From Actinomycetes bacterium (GTDB taxonomy: Bacteria; Actinomycetota; CADDZG01; JAHWKV01), in contig JAJCYF010000175.1 in assembly GCA_029263035.1 (NCBI GenBank), forward strand, positions 1-5,648: a DNA stretch of 5,648 nucleotides. Direction: 5' to 3'. Both the position numbers and the translations under genes were made by a program. Positions 5,233 through 5,648 of this stretch are shown here, piece by piece (within the stretch, counting starts at the first letter, position 1; every line of letters starts with the position of its first letter). The notes beneath the pieces were generated by a model. It was not told where the DNA came from. It was given only the letters and a program-made list of their open reading frames with translations, and made no database searches.

Positions 5233-5238
5233 ATTTTA
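5233..5238 (-). promoter_or_regulatory. Candidate -10 element of the kinase gene (leaderless start)
   Basis: On the minus strand TAAAAT matches five of six bases of TATAAT and ends six bases before ATG 5226. Transcription would start at the A of the start codon, explaining the missing Shine-Dalgarno. Only a weak -35 (GGTAAA, 16-base spacer) lies upstream. The layout repeats that of the MarR gene. Confidence 0.5.
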
Positions 5239-5252
5239 CGCAGCGCGGACGC

Positions 5253-5279
5253 GGTTTACCGCCGATGTGCCGCGGGTAC
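5253..5279 (+). promoter_or_regulatory. SigF/SigB-type stress promoter of the hemerythrin gene
   Basis: GGTTT (5253-5257), a 16-base spacer and GGGTAC (5274-5279) match every fixed position of the GGWWT-N16-17-GGGTAY consensus known for mycobacterial SigF and closely related to Streptomyces SigB promoters. It lies 50 bases before the hemerythrin start codon and in its direction. The -35 box lies inside the imperfect palindrome GCGGTTTACCGC (5251-5262). The overlapping TTTACC-N16-TACCTT would be a poorer housekeeping-type alternative. Confidence 0.6.
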
Positions 5280-5318
5280 CTTCTGCGCCGAGCCGGGTCC
5301 CGGCAAAAACTTCTTACA

Positions 5319-5324
5319 GGGAGG
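5319..5324 (+). promoter_or_regulatory. Shine-Dalgarno of the hemerythrin gene
   Basis: GGGAGG with a five-base spacer before ATG 5330. It selects that ATG over the out-of-frame ATG at 5334. Confidence 0.8.
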
Positions 5325-5329
5325 TTGGA

Positions 5330-5648
5330 ATGGATGCCGTTGCGCTTTTGAAGAAGGACCACGACGAGGTCAAAAAGATCATGGAAAAGCTGGACAAGAC
5401 CACCGAGCGGGGAGTCAAGACCCGGGAGGAGCTATTCTCCAAGCTCCGCTCCGAGATGACCATCCACGAAACCATCGAGGAGGAGATCTTCTACCCTGCC
5501 CTCAAGGAGCACCCCAAGGCCAAGGAGCTGGTTCTCGAGGGATACGAGGAGCACCACGTCGTCGACCTGATCATGGGCGAAATCTCCCAGACGCCCTACG
5601 ACGATGAGACGTGGGCGGCAAAGTTTTCGGTAATGAAGGAGAACATCG
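5330..5648 (+). CDS. Hemerythrin HHE-domain protein (3' end beyond window)
   Basis: The first 106 residues of a hemerythrin-like four-helix protein; no stop occurs before the window ends. Such domains hold a non-haem diiron centre that binds O2 or reacts with NO or peroxides, or they serve as iron or redox sensors. Likely ligands seen are His11 (LLKKDHDEV), His46 and Glu50 (TIHETIEEE), and His75 or His76 (YEEHHVVDL). The last His/Glu ligands, normally in helix four, would lie just beyond the window. The protein is rich in Lys and Glu and has no signal peptide, so it should be cytoplasmic. ATG 5330 has a good Shine-Dalgarno and the family's usual N-terminus follows at once. A GGTTT-N16-GGGTAC promoter upstream suggests expression under general stress. 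The diiron chemistry is known for the family; the specific role here is not evident. Confidence 0.92.
   Translation, partial: MDAVALLKKDHDEVKKIMEKLDKTTERGVKTREELFSKLRSEMTIHETIEEEIFYPALKEHPKAKELVLEGYEEHHVVDLIMGEISQTPYDDETWAAKFSVMKENI

Noticed and set aside
4435..5607. Long plus-strand open frame (390 codons) opposite the kinase gene
   Set aside because: It is antisense to a clear fructosamine kinase with intact motifs and runs out of frame through the hemerythrin gene. Its protein is low-complexity Arg/Gly/Pro/Gln of the kind produced by shadows in GC-rich DNA.

Overview
The window looks like a piece of chromosome from a high-GC actinobacterium, probably an uncultured Actinomycetota lineage. 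The evidence is the strongly GC-biased codon use, a DrrA/DrrB-type drug exporter, a protein of the mycothiol-dependent maleylpyruvate isomerase family, apparently leaderless genes, and a promoter with the consensus of actinobacterial stress sigma factors (SigF/SigB). No phage, transposon, CRISPR or RNA gene was found. The exact taxon cannot be read from the sequence.

Layout. Positions 1-277 hold no gene; they contain a 16-nt GC-rich tandem repeat (five perfect units at 75-154, three degenerate units in the same register before them) and a hairpin just past the end of the next gene. A MarR-family regulator (278-736, minus) is divergent from a two-gene ABC exporter operon: a DrrA-like ATPase (835-2355) and a DrrB-like permease (2352-3167), which overlap by four bases. 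The short, AT-rich divergent region carries a 13-bp perfect palindrome lying on a -35-like box, so the MarR protein probably controls the exporter. The ATPase is about 190 residues longer than usual. Its tail ends in a domain resembling the ligand-binding half of TetR regulators, without the DNA-binding half.

After the exporter come a 15-bp perfect palindrome nested with a longer inverted repeat, then a small DUF2188-type gene (3242-3463) with a strong ribosome-binding site but split by one in-frame TAG. Next is a two-domain protein (3568-4371) with an MDMPI/DinB-like N-terminus and an SCP2-like C-terminus. It converges on, and overlaps by 12 bases, a fructosamine-kinase-family gene (4360-5226, minus). 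Divergent from the kinase is a hemerythrin HHE-domain gene (from 5330, cut by the window end), preceded by a GGTTT-N16-GGGTAC promoter.

Together the genes suggest a stress and detoxification neighbourhood: regulated drug efflux, a possible thiol-dependent enzyme, repair of glycated proteins, and an iron-binding hemerythrin under a general-stress promoter. The most unusual items are the ABC ATPase/TetR-like fusion, the nonsense-split DUF2188 gene, and the operator-like palindromes.
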